Of a stretch of 7,241 nt of DNA, positions 1 to 6,318 are shown in pieces. The position numbers were made by a program, and so were the translations under genes. The stretch is taken from assembly GCA_027036915.1 (NCBI GenBank), contig JALWCD010000130.1, positions 2,056 to 9,296 on the forward strand, in the 5' to 3' direction. The notes below the pieces were generated by a model. The model had not been told where the DNA came from. It saw only the letters and a list, made by a program, of their open reading frames with translations, and searched no databases. This stretch comes from Thermodesulfatator sp. (lineage in GTDB: Bacteria; Desulfobacterota; Thermodesulfobacteria; Thermodesulfobacteriales; Thermodesulfobacteriaceae). Position 1 is the stretch's first letter, and each line of letters opens with the position of its first letter.

Positions 1-526
1 TATTCATGGGATGCCGCGGGAGGACAAGGTTCTCAAGGAAGGCGATATCGTGAGTTACGATTTCGGAGTGGAGTACGAGGGTTATATCGGGGATGCGGCC
101 CTGACCGTAGCGGTAGGTAAGGTTTCGGAGCTGGCCGAAAGACTCATGAAGGTTACGGAGGAGGCCCTCTATCTGGGGGTTGAGAAGGCCCGGGTGGGCA
201 ACCGGGTGGGAGATATCTCGGCGGCCATTCAGAAGCACGTGGAGCGGGCCGGTTTTGCGGTGGTTCGAGACTTCGTGGGGCACGGAGTAGGGCAGGCTCT
301 TCACGAGCCCCCGGAGGTGCCCAATTTCGGTCGGCCTGGAAAGGGTCCGCGACTTCAGGCCGGGATGGTACTGGCCATTGAGCCCATGGTGGTTACGGGA
401 AGTCCCAAGGTGAAGATATTGGAAGACCAGTGGACGGCGGTTACGGAAGACGGGGGCCTGGCGGCCCATTTTGAGCATTCGGTAGCCATCACGGCCCGCG
501 GGCCGGAAATTCTTTCCAGGGTTTAG
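1..526 (+). CDS. map: Type I methionine aminopeptidase, C-terminal part (5' end outside window)
   Basis: This enzyme removes the N-terminal methionine from nascent proteins in the cytoplasm, using a two-metal centre. The visible 174 residues start inside the conserved I-H-G-x-P segment, so the ATG at position 11 is internal and the gene continues upstream of the window. All five expected metal ligands of the pita-bread fold are present: Asp in SYDFG, Asp in YIGDAA, His in VGHGVG, Glu in AIEPMV and Glu in AHFEHS. The second active-site His, in ALHEPPEVPNFG, is also there. The fragment ends normally with TAG, and infA follows after 9 bases, the usual neighbour in the spc operon. Identification rests on motif order and context; nothing suggests loss of function. 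Confidence 0.96.
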   Translation, partial: IHGMPREDKVLKEGDIVSYDFGVEYEGYIGDAALTVAVGKVSELAERLMKVTEEALYLGVEKARVGNRVGDISAAIQKHVERAGFAVVRDFVGHGVGQALHEPPEVPNFGRPGKGPRLQAGMVLAIEPMVVTGSPKVKILEDQWTAVTEDGGLAAHFEHSVAITARGPEILSRV

Positions 527-535
527 GGGAGGGAT

Positions 536-778
536 ATGCCTAAGGAAGATCATATTCAGGTGGAAGGGACGGTGGTGGAAGCCCTTCCGAACGCCATGTT
601 TCGGGTGGAACTGGAGACGGGGCATAAGGTTCTGGCGCACGTTTCGGGCAAGATGCGTATGCACTACATCCGGATTCTTCCGGGAGACAAGGTGGTGGTG
701 GAGCTTTCGCCTTACGATCTTACCCGGGGGCGAATCGTTTATCGAGGTTCCAAAAAGGATAGAGGAGGCAGGGGATGA
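536..778 (+). CDS. infA: Translation initiation factor IF-1
   Basis: IF-1 is a small OB-fold protein that binds the A site of the 30S subunit and helps IF-2 and IF-3 select the initiator tRNA. The 80-residue product carries the family hallmarks [18 protein letters not shown] near the start, then [17 protein letters not shown] and [13 protein letters not shown]. The start is ATG, preceded by GGGAGGG at 527-533. Most IF-1 proteins stop soon after the last strand, at about 72 residues. This one runs on for roughly nine residues ([10 protein letters not shown]), encoded by the segment that holds the rpmJ ribosome-binding site. The stop codon overlaps the rpmJ start (ATGA), so translation of the two genes is probably coupled. 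Confidence 0.97.
   Translation: MPKEDHIQVEGTVVEALPNAMFRVELETGHKVLAHVSGKMRMHYIRILPGDKVVVELSPYDLTRGRIVYRGSKKDRGGRG
762..768 (+). promoter_or_regulatory. Ribosome-binding site of rpmJ inside infA
   Basis: GAGGAGG lies six bases before the rpmJ ATG and is read as part of the extra C-terminal residues of IF-1 (within DRGGRG). It supports the short rpmJ reading frame as a real gene. Confidence 0.8.
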
Positions 779-888
779 AGGTTTCAGCCTCGGTCAAAAA
801 GCGTTGTCGGAAATGTCGGATTATCAGGCGCAGGGGTGTGGTGCGGGTTATCTGTGAGAATCCCCGCCACAAACAGCGTCAGGGTTAG
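775..888 (+). CDS. rpmJ: 50S ribosomal protein L36 (bL36), zinc-binding form
   Basis: L36 is the smallest protein of the large subunit and sits near 23S rRNA domains II and VI. The frame encodes 37 residues, [10 protein letters not shown] at the start and ending PRHKQRQG, which is the normal full length. The zinc ribbon is intact: Cys11, Cys14, Cys27 and His32, so this is the zinc-containing C+ form rather than the zinc-free paralogue found under zinc limitation. The ATG overlaps the infA stop by four bases and has a strong GAGGAGG site before it. The stop (TAG) runs directly into the rpsM ribosome-binding site. Position between infA and rpsM is the classic one. Confidence 0.97.
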   Translation: MKVSASVKKRCRKCRIIRRRGVVRVICENPRHKQRQG

Positions 889-894
889 GAGGTG
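888..894 (+). promoter_or_regulatory. Ribosome-binding site of rpsM
   Basis: GGAGGTG ends five bases before a GTG codon and fixes that GTG at 900 as the rpsM start. Its first base is the last base of the rpmJ stop codon. Confidence 0.8.
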
Positions 895-899
895 AAAAG

Positions 900-1274
900 G
901 TGGCACGGGTTGCAGGTGTAGAGATACCGGACAACAAGCCGGTGGAGATTGCCCTCACTTACATTTACGGGATCGGGCGGACCTCGGCGCAGAAGATCCT
1001 GACCAAGGCCGGGGTGGACTGGTTCAAAAAGACCCGGGATCTTACAGAGGAGGAGCTTACCCGGATCCGGCAGATCATCGAGAAGGAGTATAAGGTGGAG
1101 GGAGATCTGCGGCGGGAGGTGGCCCAGAACATCCGGCGGCTTATGGATATCGGCTGTTATCGGGGGCTGAGGCACAAGATGGGGCTTCCGGTGCGTGGGC
1201 AGCGGACGCGTTCCAACGCCCGGACGCGTAAGGGACCGCGGCCGTCTTCCTTGAGGGGCCGTAAGAAAAAGTAG
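900..1274 (+). CDS. rpsM: 30S ribosomal protein S13 (uS13)
   Basis: S13 lies in the head of the small subunit, contacts the P-site tRNA through its C-terminal tail and forms an intersubunit bridge. The 124-residue product begins [13 protein letters not shown] and shows the helical-hairpin motif [12 protein letters not shown] (residues 23-34), then [16 protein letters not shown] (88-103), and a basic tail of Lys and Arg. Length is normal. Translation starts at GTG, chosen because the family always begins with ARVAGV and a good GGAGGTG site precedes it. The gene follows rpmJ by 11 bases. In gamma-proteobacteria a pseudoknot bound by S4 lies before this gene; here the gap is too short to hold it without using rpmJ coding bases. 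Confidence 0.97.
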   Translation: MARVAGVEIPDNKPVEIALTYIYGIGRTSAQKILTKAGVDWFKKTRDLTEEELTRIRQIIEKEYKVEGDLRREVAQNIRRLMDIGCYRGLRHKMGLPVRGQRTRSNARTRKGPRPSSLRGRKKK

Positions 1275-1288
1275 AGGGGTGAGGACCT

Positions 1289-1675
1289 ATGGCGCGCAAA
1301 GGACGGAAAAAGAAAAGGGTAAAAAAGAACGTCCCGGAAGGGATTGCGCATATTCATGCCACCTTCAACAATACCATCGTGACCATTACGGACCGGCAGG
1401 GGAACACCATTGCCTGGGCCAGCGGTGGGACCGAGGGATTCAAGGGTACCCGGAAGGGTACGCCGTATGCTGCTCAGCTGGCGGCCCAGGCGGCGGCCAA
1501 AAAGGCCATGGAACAGGGGATGAAGAAGGTCTGGGTCTATATCAAAGGGCCTGGTCCCGGACGGGAAGCGGCCCTGCGGGCCCTTCAGGCCGCCGGACTC
1601 AAGATCACCTTTATTCGGGATGTGACTCCCATTCCTCACGACGGTTGTCGTCCGCCCAAAAGACGGCGGGTGTAA
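1289..1675 (+). CDS. rpsK: 30S ribosomal protein S11 (uS11)
   Basis: S11 sits on the platform of the small subunit near the E site and the mRNA exit. The 128-residue product has a lysine/arginine-rich N-terminus, the core [20 protein letters not shown] (residues 20-39), [13 protein letters not shown] (87-99), and the family end signature [18 protein letters not shown]. The ATG is preceded by a purine-rich GGGGTGAGG stretch. One residue is notable: position 118 is Asp (GAC, 1640-1642), where most bacterial S11 proteins have Asn. That Asn is Asn119 in E. coli, reported to convert to isoaspartate. The gene sits 14 bases after rpsM and 22 bases before rpsD, in standard order. Confidence 0.97.
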   Translation: MARKGRKKKRVKKNVPEGIAHIHATFNNTIVTITDRQGNTIAWASGGTEGFKGTRKGTPYAAQLAAQAAAKKAMEQGMKKVWVYIKGPGPGREAALRALQAAGLKITFIRDVTPIPHDGCRPPKRRRV

Positions 1676-1683
1676 AAATCTTT

Positions 1684-1691
1684 AGGGAGGG
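1684..1691 (+). promoter_or_regulatory. Ribosome-binding site of rpsD
   Basis: AGGGAGGG ends six bases before TTG at 1698. It supports the TTG as the rpsD start over the next Met codon (residue 17), which would remove the first two zinc-ligand cysteines. Confidence 0.75.
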
Positions 1692-1697
1692 ATAGCC

Positions 1698-2330
1698 TTG
1701 GCGAGATACACCGGACCCAGATGCCGTTTGTGTCGGCGGGAAGGGATGAAGCTCTTCCTTAAAGGGGAGCGCTGTTATACGGACAAATGTGCCTTTGAGA
1801 GGCGGAGTTATCCCCCGGGGCAGCATGGTCAGGCTCAGCTTCGGGTGAAGCTTTCGGACTACGGGATCCGTTTAAGGGAAAAGCAAAAGGTCAAGCGGAT
1901 GTATGGGGTCTCGGAGAAGCAGTTCAGGCGTTATTTTGAACGGGCCACCCGGATGAAGGGGCAGGCCGGACATAACCTTCTGCAGCTCCTGGAACGCCGT
2001 CTGGACAATGTAGTCTACCGCCTGGGGTTTGCGGCTTCCAGGGCCCAGGCCCGGCAGATGGTGGCTCACGGGTGGTTCAAGGTGGATGGTCGGACGGTGG
2101 ACATTCCCTCTTATCTGGTGGATCCTGGAGAGGTCATCGAGCTTAAGGAGAAGTATCGCAACAATCCCCAGATTCAGGAGAACCTGGAGGCGGTAGTGCG
2201 GCGAGGGGTGCCACAGTGGCTGGAGCTGGACGCGGAAAACTTCCGCGGAGTGGTCAAGGCCCTGCCGACCAGGGAAGACATTACCATGCCCATTCAGGAA
2301 AGCCTGATCGTGGAGTTCTACTCCCGCTAA
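1698..2330 (+). CDS. rpsD: 30S ribosomal protein S4 (uS4), four-cysteine zinc form
   Basis: S4 is a primary 16S rRNA binder that starts assembly of the small-subunit body, lines the mRNA entry channel and often represses its own operon. The product is 210 residues. The N-terminal part has Cys9, Cys12, Cys26 and Cys31, the zinc site seen in Thermus S4 and absent from E. coli S4. The S4 RNA-binding domain begins near residue 99 with [20 protein letters not shown], followed by [17 protein letters not shown]. The end is [13 protein letters not shown], as expected. The start codon is TTG, an unusual choice for a highly expressed ribosomal protein; it is supported by the conserved MARYTGP start and a close AGGGAGGG. 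The weak start could hold S4 output down, but that is inference. Confidence 0.96.
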   Translation: MARYTGPRCRLCRREGMKLFLKGERCYTDKCAFERRSYPPGQHGQAQLRVKLSDYGIRLREKQKVKRMYGVSEKQFRRYFERATRMKGQAGHNLLQLLERRLDNVVYRLGFAASRAQARQMVAHGWFKVDGRTVDIPSYLVDPGEVIELKEKYRNNPQIQENLEAVVRRGVPQWLELDAENFRGVVKALPTREDITMPIQESLIVEFYSR

Positions 2331-2351
2331 AAAGAGATCCGGGGTGGAGAT

Positions 2352-3359
2352 ATGAATACTTTGAGGGAAAAGGTAGGGAATGTTGGTCTGATTCGGCCCG
2401 AGGGGATCAAGACGCACAAGGATTCCCGGCCGCCCTATTACGGGAAGTTTATCATTGAACCCTTTGAGCGGGGGTTCGGGATTACCATAGGCAACGCCCT
2501 GCGCCGGATTCTGCTCTCCTCTATCCCCGGGGCTGCGGTAACGGCCGTGCGTATTGAGGGGGCGGCCCACGAATTTACCAGTCTTCCGGGAGTGATCGAG
2601 GATGTGACCGACATCGTCCTTAATCTCAAGGGGGTGAGATTTCGTCTGCAGGGCGAAGGTCCTTATATCTTTCGGCTGGAGAAGAGGGGGGAAGGGGAGG
2701 TTAAGGCCGGCGACATCCAGACCGACGGGCTGGCCGAGGTGGTAAATCCCGAACATCACATTGCCACCCTTTCCAGAGATGGTGTACTCTCCATGGAGCT
2801 TCAGGTGGAGATGGGGCGAGGGTATGTGCCTGCGGATTTTAGTCGCGAAAAGCATCAGATCGGGATCATTCCGGTGGATGCGGTCTTTTCTCCTATCACG
2901 CGGGCCAATTTTTCGGTTACCCAGACCCGGGTGGGGAAGAGCAGCGAGTTTGACCGTCTGGTGCTTGAGATCTGGACCGACGGGACCATTGATCCCGAGG
3001 AGGCCCTGCGGCGGGCCGCGGGTATCCTGAGGGAACAGCTTTTGATTTTTGGCGAAGAGAAAATGGAGGTTGAGGCTCGTCCGGAGGAAGAAAAACCGGG
3101 CGCGAGTTTTGAGGAGCAACTCAATCAACCCATTGAGACTCTGGAGATATCCTCCCGTTCTCTTAACTGCCTTCTGAATGCGGGTCTCAAGTATATCGGA
3201 GATCTGGTCACGCGAACCGAGGCCGAGATGCTCCGGATTAAAAACTTCGGACGCAAATCTCTGGAGGAGATTCGGTCCCGGTTGCAGGAAATGGGGCTTG
3301 ATTTCGGTATGCCTATAGAATGGCAACCTCCGGAGGAAAAAGAAGGGGGAAAGGAGTAA
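2352..3359 (+). CDS. rpoA: DNA-directed RNA polymerase subunit alpha
   Basis: The alpha subunit dimerises to nucleate RNA polymerase assembly, and its C-terminal domain contacts UP elements and activators. The product is 335 residues. The N-terminal domain spans about 1-240 and includes FERGFGITIGNALRRILLSS (residues 38-57) and EFTSLPGVIEDVTDIVLNLK. A charged linker of about 240-256 (EARPEEEKPG) follows. The C-terminal helix-hairpin-helix domain spans about 257-322, with SSRSLNCLLNAG, IGDLVTRTEAEML and KNFGRKSLEEI. Arg269 matches E. coli Arg265, the key DNA contact. GGTGGAG precedes the ATG. The protein ends in a short acidic EEKEGGKE tail that also encodes the rplQ ribosome-binding site. Confidence 0.97.
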   Translation: MNTLREKVGNVGLIRPEGIKTHKDSRPPYYGKFIIEPFERGFGITIGNALRRILLSSIPGAAVTAVRIEGAAHEFTSLPGVIEDVTDIVLNLKGVRFRLQGEGPYIFRLEKRGEGEVKAGDIQTDGLAEVVNPEHHIATLSRDGVLSMELQVEMGRGYVPADFSREKHQIGIIPVDAVFSPITRANFSVTQTRVGKSSEFDRLVLEIWTDGTIDPEEALRRAAGILREQLLIFGEEKMEVEARPEEEKPGASFEEQLNQPIETLEISSRSLNCLLNAGLKYIGDLVTRTEAEMLRIKNFGRKSLEEIRSRLQEMGLDFGMPIEWQPPEEKEGGKE

Positions 3360-3362
3360 GCC

Positions 3363-3977
3363 ATGAGACACCGGAAAAGAAGCCGCAGACTGGTGACCAA
3401 GTGGGAACACCGAATTTCGCTCATGCGCAATCAGGTTACGGATCTCCTGCGTCATGGACGGATTACGACCACCCTGGCCAAGGCCAAGGAGCTGCGCCGG
3501 GTGGCGGATAGGATGATAACTCTGGCCAAGCGCGGGGATCTGGCCTCCCGGCGCCGGGCTCTGGCCTTCATTCGGGACAAGGCCGTGGTAAGGAAACTCT
3601 TTACAGAGTTGCGAGAGAAGTATATGGATCGGCCCGGGGGGTATACCCGGATCGTGAAGATCGGACCCCGGCGCGGGGATGCGGCCATGATGGCCATCGT
3701 GGAGCTGGTGGAGGATAAGCTTCAGCACAAACGTTCCAAGAAGAAGATAGAGAGGGAGAAGGCCATAGAGAAAGAGATTCGTGAGGCTTTGAAAAAAGAA
3801 GAGGCAAAGTCTGCCGAGGGGTCCAAAGCTGAGGCGGCACCTTCAGAAGAGCAGCCCTCGCAGGCCGAGGCGAGCCCTCAGGCCGAGGACACATCCTCCG
3901 GGGAAGTCTCGACCGAGGATCAATCCCCAACTTCATCCGGGCCAGAAGATTCCAGGCAATCTGGGTCTTCTTCCTGA
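3363..3977 (+). CDS. rplQ: 50S ribosomal protein L17 (bL17) with long charged C-terminal tail
   Basis: L17 binds 23S rRNA near the peptide exit tunnel on the solvent side. The conserved core spans about residues 1-119: [10 protein letters not shown], the MRNQVTDLL helix, [27 protein letters not shown], then [25 protein letters not shown] core-only bacterial L17 is typically 115-130 residues; this one has 204. Residues 121-148 are a Lys/Glu-rich stretch likely to form a single long helix. Residues 149-204 are rich in Ser, Glu, Pro, Ala, Gln and Asp, with no hydrophobic core, and are probably disordered. The ATG lies 3 bases after the rpoA stop, behind AAGGAG, so it is coupled to rpoA. Extended L17 proteins occur in other phyla (for example Actinobacteria); the role of the tail is unknown. 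Confidence 0.95.
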   Translation: MRHRKRSRRLVTKWEHRISLMRNQVTDLLRHGRITTTLAKAKELRRVADRMITLAKRGDLASRRRALAFIRDKAVVRKLFTELREKYMDRPGGYTRIVKIGPRRGDAAMMAIVELVEDKLQHKRSKKKIEREKAIEKEIREALKKEEAKSAEGSKAEAAPSEEQPSQAEASPQAEDTSSGEVSTEDQSPTSSGPEDSRQSGSSS

Positions 3978-3986
3978 CCTCCAGCT

Positions 3987-4018
3987 TCAGCGGCCCGGCG
4001 GTTACGTCTGTCCGCTGA
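3987..4018 (+). other. Hairpin just after rplQ
   Basis: TCAGCGG at 3987-3993 is an exact reverse complement of CCGCTGA at 4012-4018, giving a seven-pair stem with an 18-base loop, 10 bases after the rplQ stop. No run of T follows (the next bases are GAGGAGAAC), so it is not a standard intrinsic terminator. It may protect the 3' end of the operon transcript, serve as a processing site, or be chance. Confidence 0.3.
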
Positions 4019-4051
4019 GAGGAGAACTTTAAGAGAGCTCTGAAAAAGTCT

Positions 4052-4109
4052 TCCCTCTCCCTTTAAGGGGGGCCGCCTTCCTCTAATCTCCTCCCGAAGA
4101 GAGGGAGTG
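4052..4109 (+). promoter_or_regulatory. Possible leader structure covering the ribosome-binding region of the DUF721 gene
   Basis: The purine tract GAAGAGAGGGAG (4096-4107) includes the only Shine-Dalgarno-like bases before the DUF721 gene. Within it, GAGAGGGA (4099-4106) pairs exactly over eight bases with TCCCTCTC (4052-4059). AGAGGGA (4100-4106) can instead pair over seven positions, one of them G-T, with TTCCTCT (4078-4084). The two pairings exclude each other. TCTAAT at 4082-4087 resembles a -10 box but has no convincing -35 partner. A transcript started there would lack both pairing partners. Low-complexity purine/pyrimidine tracts can give such pairings by chance. Confidence 0.22.
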
Positions 4110-4122
4110 TTAAAAGTTTACC

Positions 4123-4554
4123 ATGGAACCCCTGGCCAAGGTGATAGAGGGGCTAATTAAGGTCCCGGGGTTTCGGGAAAGGCTTAAGGCCTTCTCCGTC
4201 CTTGCGGACTGGGAGGAAATCGTGGGAAAGGAAGTGGCCTCCCGCACCCGGCCGGTGGCTTTTTCCCGCGGAAGGCTTAAGCTTGCGGTAAGGGATCCGG
4301 TCTGGGCCTCGGCCCTGCGCTTTGAGGCCGAAAGGATCCTTTCCCGGCTCAACGAAAGAGCTGGAGAGCGCCTCTTTCGCGAGATCCGCTTCGTGGTTGA
4401 GCCTTTTCCCGGAGAGAAAACCTCCCGCAGGGCTAAAAAGGAACTTTCCCCGGAGGAGGAAGCCCGCCTTAAGGCCGCGGTCTCGGCCATAGAGGATCCC
4501 GAGCTTCGGGAGGCCTTTTTGGCCTGGCGCCGGGTGCTTGCCATGAGGAGATGA
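4123..4554 (+). CDS. DUF721 / DciA-like protein (putative replicative helicase loader family)
   Basis: DUF721 proteins include DciA, the ancestral bacterial factor that helps load the DnaB replicative helicase. The 143-residue product has the usual N-terminal pattern: a helix near residues 1-25, then LADWEEIVGKEVASRTRPVA (27-46) and GRLKLAVRDPVWASALRFEA (50-69). A charged linker (GEKTSRRAKKELSPEEEARL) and a short C-terminal helical tail (ELREAFLAWRRVL) follow. The ATG is the first start after an in-frame TAA at 4111. The best purine tract (GAGGGAG) lies about 15 bases upstream, further than usual. The gene stands 145 bases after rplQ on the same strand, and its last 86 bases overlap the end of the oppositely oriented methyltransferase gene. 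Family membership is fairly clear; the helicase role is inferred from the family. Confidence 0.82.
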   Translation: MEPLAKVIEGLIKVPGFRERLKAFSVLADWEEIVGKEVASRTRPVAFSRGRLKLAVRDPVWASALRFEAERILSRLNERAGERLFREIRFVVEPFPGEKTSRRAKKELSPEEEARLKAAVSAIEDPELREAFLAWRRVLAMRR

Positions 4555-5212
4555 AAAGCGGGGGTTCCACGCGCACCTCGGGGCGGGCCCCGGCCACGGC
4601 CTCAACCAGGATGAAGCGGGCCTCGGTCCCGGGTTCGGGATGAGCGAAACGGATCCTTTTGGGCTCAAGGTCGTGTTCCCTTAAGGCGGAAAGGACCTCG
4701 GCGCTGCGGTGCGCGGTGTGGACCAGAAAGAAACGCCCCCCGGTCTTAAGGAGATAGCGGGCCGCGGAGAGAAAGTCCGAGAGGGTGGCAAGCGTTTCGG
4801 TACGGGCGATGAGATGGGAGGGGTCCGGGGGAAGACGCCCCTCTCGCGGGGGCTTGAAGGGGGGATTGGCTACGGCCGCGGAAAAGGCCCCGGACCGCAG
4901 GGGAACCCGCTTCACATCCCCTTTTACCTGAAGGATCCTTTCCGAAAGACCGTCTTCCTCAACCGTAAGCTTTAGAGCCCGGAGGAGAAGCTCCTGGATC
5001 TCAAGGGCCACGACGGAAATCCCGGGATAGCGCAGGGCAAGGAGGGCGGAGATCACCCCGCAGCCGGCCCCGAGCTCTACTACTCGCTCGCGCCCCCTCA
5101 GGCGCACGAAGTCCGCAAGGAGCAGGGCCTCAACCGAAAAACGATACCCCTCCCGCGGCTGATAGACCGCAAGCCTTCCGCAAATAAGATCCCGGGTGAA
5201 CTCATCCCTCAT
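4469..5212 (-). CDS. TrmN6-like N6-adenine methyltransferase (class I, SAM-dependent)
   Basis: The 247-residue protein resembles the tRNA1(Val) A37 N6-methyltransferase group (TrmN6/YfiC, COG4123). It opens with the family pattern RLAVYQPREGYRFSVEALLLADFV (core residues 18-36). The SAM-binding motif I is VVELGAGCG (44-52), an acidic residue for the SAM ribose lies in ALEIQ (69-73), and the catalytic motif IV is ANPPF (115-119). NPPY/F is typical of enzymes that methylate adenine or another exocyclic amine. The C-terminal part has PKRIRFAHP and ends near EPPLFI, as in relatives. The last 16 residues (SSWQAPGARPKRPPEA and on) are Pro/Arg-rich, not family-like, and lie antisense to the DUF721 gene. 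The ATG overlaps the stop of the SAM hydrolase gene (ATGA). The exact RNA substrate cannot be read from sequence. Confidence 0.85.
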   Translation of the reverse strand: MRDEFTRDLICGRLAVYQPREGYRFSVEALLLADFVRLRGRERVVELGAGCGVISALLALRYPGISVVALEIQELLLRALKLTVEEDGLSERILQVKGDVKRVPLRSGAFSAAVANPPFKPPREGRLPPDPSHLIARTETLATLSDFLSAARYLLKTGGRFFLVHTAHRSAEVLSALREHDLEPKRIRFAHPEPGTEARFILVEAVAGARPEVRVEPPLFISSWQAPGARPKRPPEARDPLWPRPRP

Positions 5213-5976
5213 GAAAAGAGGACCAGGATTTCGGGGTCCTTTCCGAAAAGTTCGGCCGCCGAGCCCCGGTTGACTGCGATCTCAAGGAAGCCGTCGCTTC
5301 CCCAGAGGGCAAGCGGGGTGCCCGGAGGAACCTCAGCATAGGTGGAAACCAGGGGCACCCTCTCCCCCTCAACCACGATGCGAAATGCGCCCTCCGGGGC
5401 CTCCTCGCGCCTTAAGGCGCAGATGAGGTTCCCGAATCGGTCCACATAAAGCACCGGGACCCTTAGGCCCCCGGGAATGGGCTCTGGGGTGGGAAACTCA
5501 AGACGCACGGGATCGGTTATCCGCGGACCGAATTCGGATAAAGGCCGGCCGCAAAGGATCTCGGCCGCAAGCGGGGCAAAGAGGTCGCGTCCGTGAAAGG
5601 TGGTGCTGGCCCGGGGGAGCATGAAGCGTTCCGCCTCCACGGCCCGAATCTCGGCCCCGGGGTCTGCGGAAAGGACCGGGGTGAAAAGGCCGTTGTCCGG
5701 CCCCACGAAAAAACGCCCCACGGCCCGGATCACCAGGGCCCGCCGCTCGGTTCCCACCCCGGGGTCCACCACGCAGACAAAGACCGAGCCCTCGGGGAAA
5801 TAGGGGTAGGAGACGCGCAGGGTTAAGGCCGCGGCCCGCACATCCTGGGGCGGGATCTCGTGGGTGAGGTCCACGCACACCGCCTCCGGCACCCGCGAAA
5901 AGATCACTCCCTTCATTACCCCCACGTAGTGATCACGCAAACCGAAATCCGTAAGGAGGACCACCGGCCCCTTCAC
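5209..5976 (-). CDS. SAM hydroxide adenosyltransferase / SAM hydrolase (adenosine-forming), DUF62 family
   Basis: This family splits S-adenosylmethionine with water to adenosine and methionine and is related to the fluorinase and chlorinase enzymes. The 255-residue product has all signature blocks: LLTDFGLRDHYVGVMKG (residues 7-23), VVDPGVGTERR (69-79), VGPDNGLF (91-98) and TTFHGRDLFAP (125-135). The catalytic Asp-Arg-His set maps to Asp71, Arg78 and His128. The C-terminal barrel follows, with YVDRFGNLI (187-195) and LEIAVNRGSAAELFG (231-245). The start is GTG, behind GAGGAGG at 5984-5990, and overlaps the stop of the upstream PP-loop gene by four bases (GTGA). Its cellular purpose is not well established in most bacteria. 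Here its neighbour is a SAM-using methyltransferase with a coupled start. Confidence 0.93.
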   Translation of the reverse strand: MKGPVVLLTDFGLRDHYVGVMKGVIFSRVPEAVCVDLTHEIPPQDVRAAALTLRVSYPYFPEGSVFVCVVDPGVGTERRALVIRAVGRFFVGPDNGLFTPVLSADPGAEIRAVEAERFMLPRASTTFHGRDLFAPLAAEILCGRPLSEFGPRITDPVRLEFPTPEPIPGGLRVPVLYVDRFGNLICALRREEAPEGAFRIVVEGERVPLVSTYAEVPPGTPLALWGSDGFLEIAVNRGSAAELFGKDPEILVLFS

Positions 5977-5983
5977 CGGGGAA

Positions 5984-5990
5984 CCTCCTC
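5984..5990 (-). promoter_or_regulatory. Ribosome-binding site of the SAM hydrolase gene
   Basis: GAGGAGG on the minus strand lies seven bases before the GTG start. It sits within the last codons of the PP-loop gene, in the reading frame left after the frameshift, which marks that frame as the natural upstream frame. Confidence 0.7.
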
Positions 5991-6312
5991 AAGCTCAACC
6001 TCGGGAAGATTTCGGGCCCTTGGGGTGTAGCGTTTGAGGATCTCCTTTACCTTTTCCGGATCCCCGCGCCCCTCAACGAGAAGCCCGGTGGGCCCCGGAA
6101 CCCCGCGGATCTTAAAGAGTTTGTCCCCCGGAAGGGCCAGCTCCCGGAGTCTCCTGTTTTCGGCCTCTTTGCGGCCCACGATGAGCCAGAAGCCCTCCTC
6201 CACGAAGTGGCGCCCGATGAGGGCCAGTTCGGCCTCGCGCACGGAAAGGCCCCGGCGCAGGGAAAGGAGCTTCAGGATGCGCTCCCCAATGGTGGGATCG
6301 GTAAGGATACAG

Positions 6313-6318
6313 CCCCCC
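6313..6318 (-). other. Frameshift point in a six-base homopolymer
   Basis: On the minus strand the bases read GCC GGG GGG CTG TAT. Removing one G gives GCC GGG GGC TGT ATC, which joins the two conserved halves as PAGG-CILTDP. Correction needs a +1 shift (or -2); ordinary -1 slippage would lead into the third frame. Confidence 0.8.

Noticed and set aside
11..13. ATG at position 11 as the start of map
   Set aside because: It lies within the conserved I-H-G-M-P segment in the middle of the enzyme; the true start is upstream of the window.
1872..3728. A 618-codon open frame on the minus strand across rpsD, rpoA and rplQ
   Set aside because: All three plus-strand genes lie in the same reading frame and share a biased codon choice, so one antisense frame stays open across them. 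The predicted product is Pro/His/Leu-rich with no recognisable motif, and the plus-strand proteins are certain.
3987..4030. Intrinsic terminator after rplQ
   Set aside because: The hairpin is followed by purines and a short CTTTAA, not a run of T, so I kept it only as an unassigned hairpin.
4333..4944. Repeated palindromic AAGGATCCTT-like words, and frequent CTTAAG words, in the second half
   Set aside because: AAGGATCCTT encodes the common ERIL stretch in two genes on opposite strands, and CTTAAG fits Leu-Lys codon choice. The copies are not spaced or flanked like a repeat family or binding-site array.
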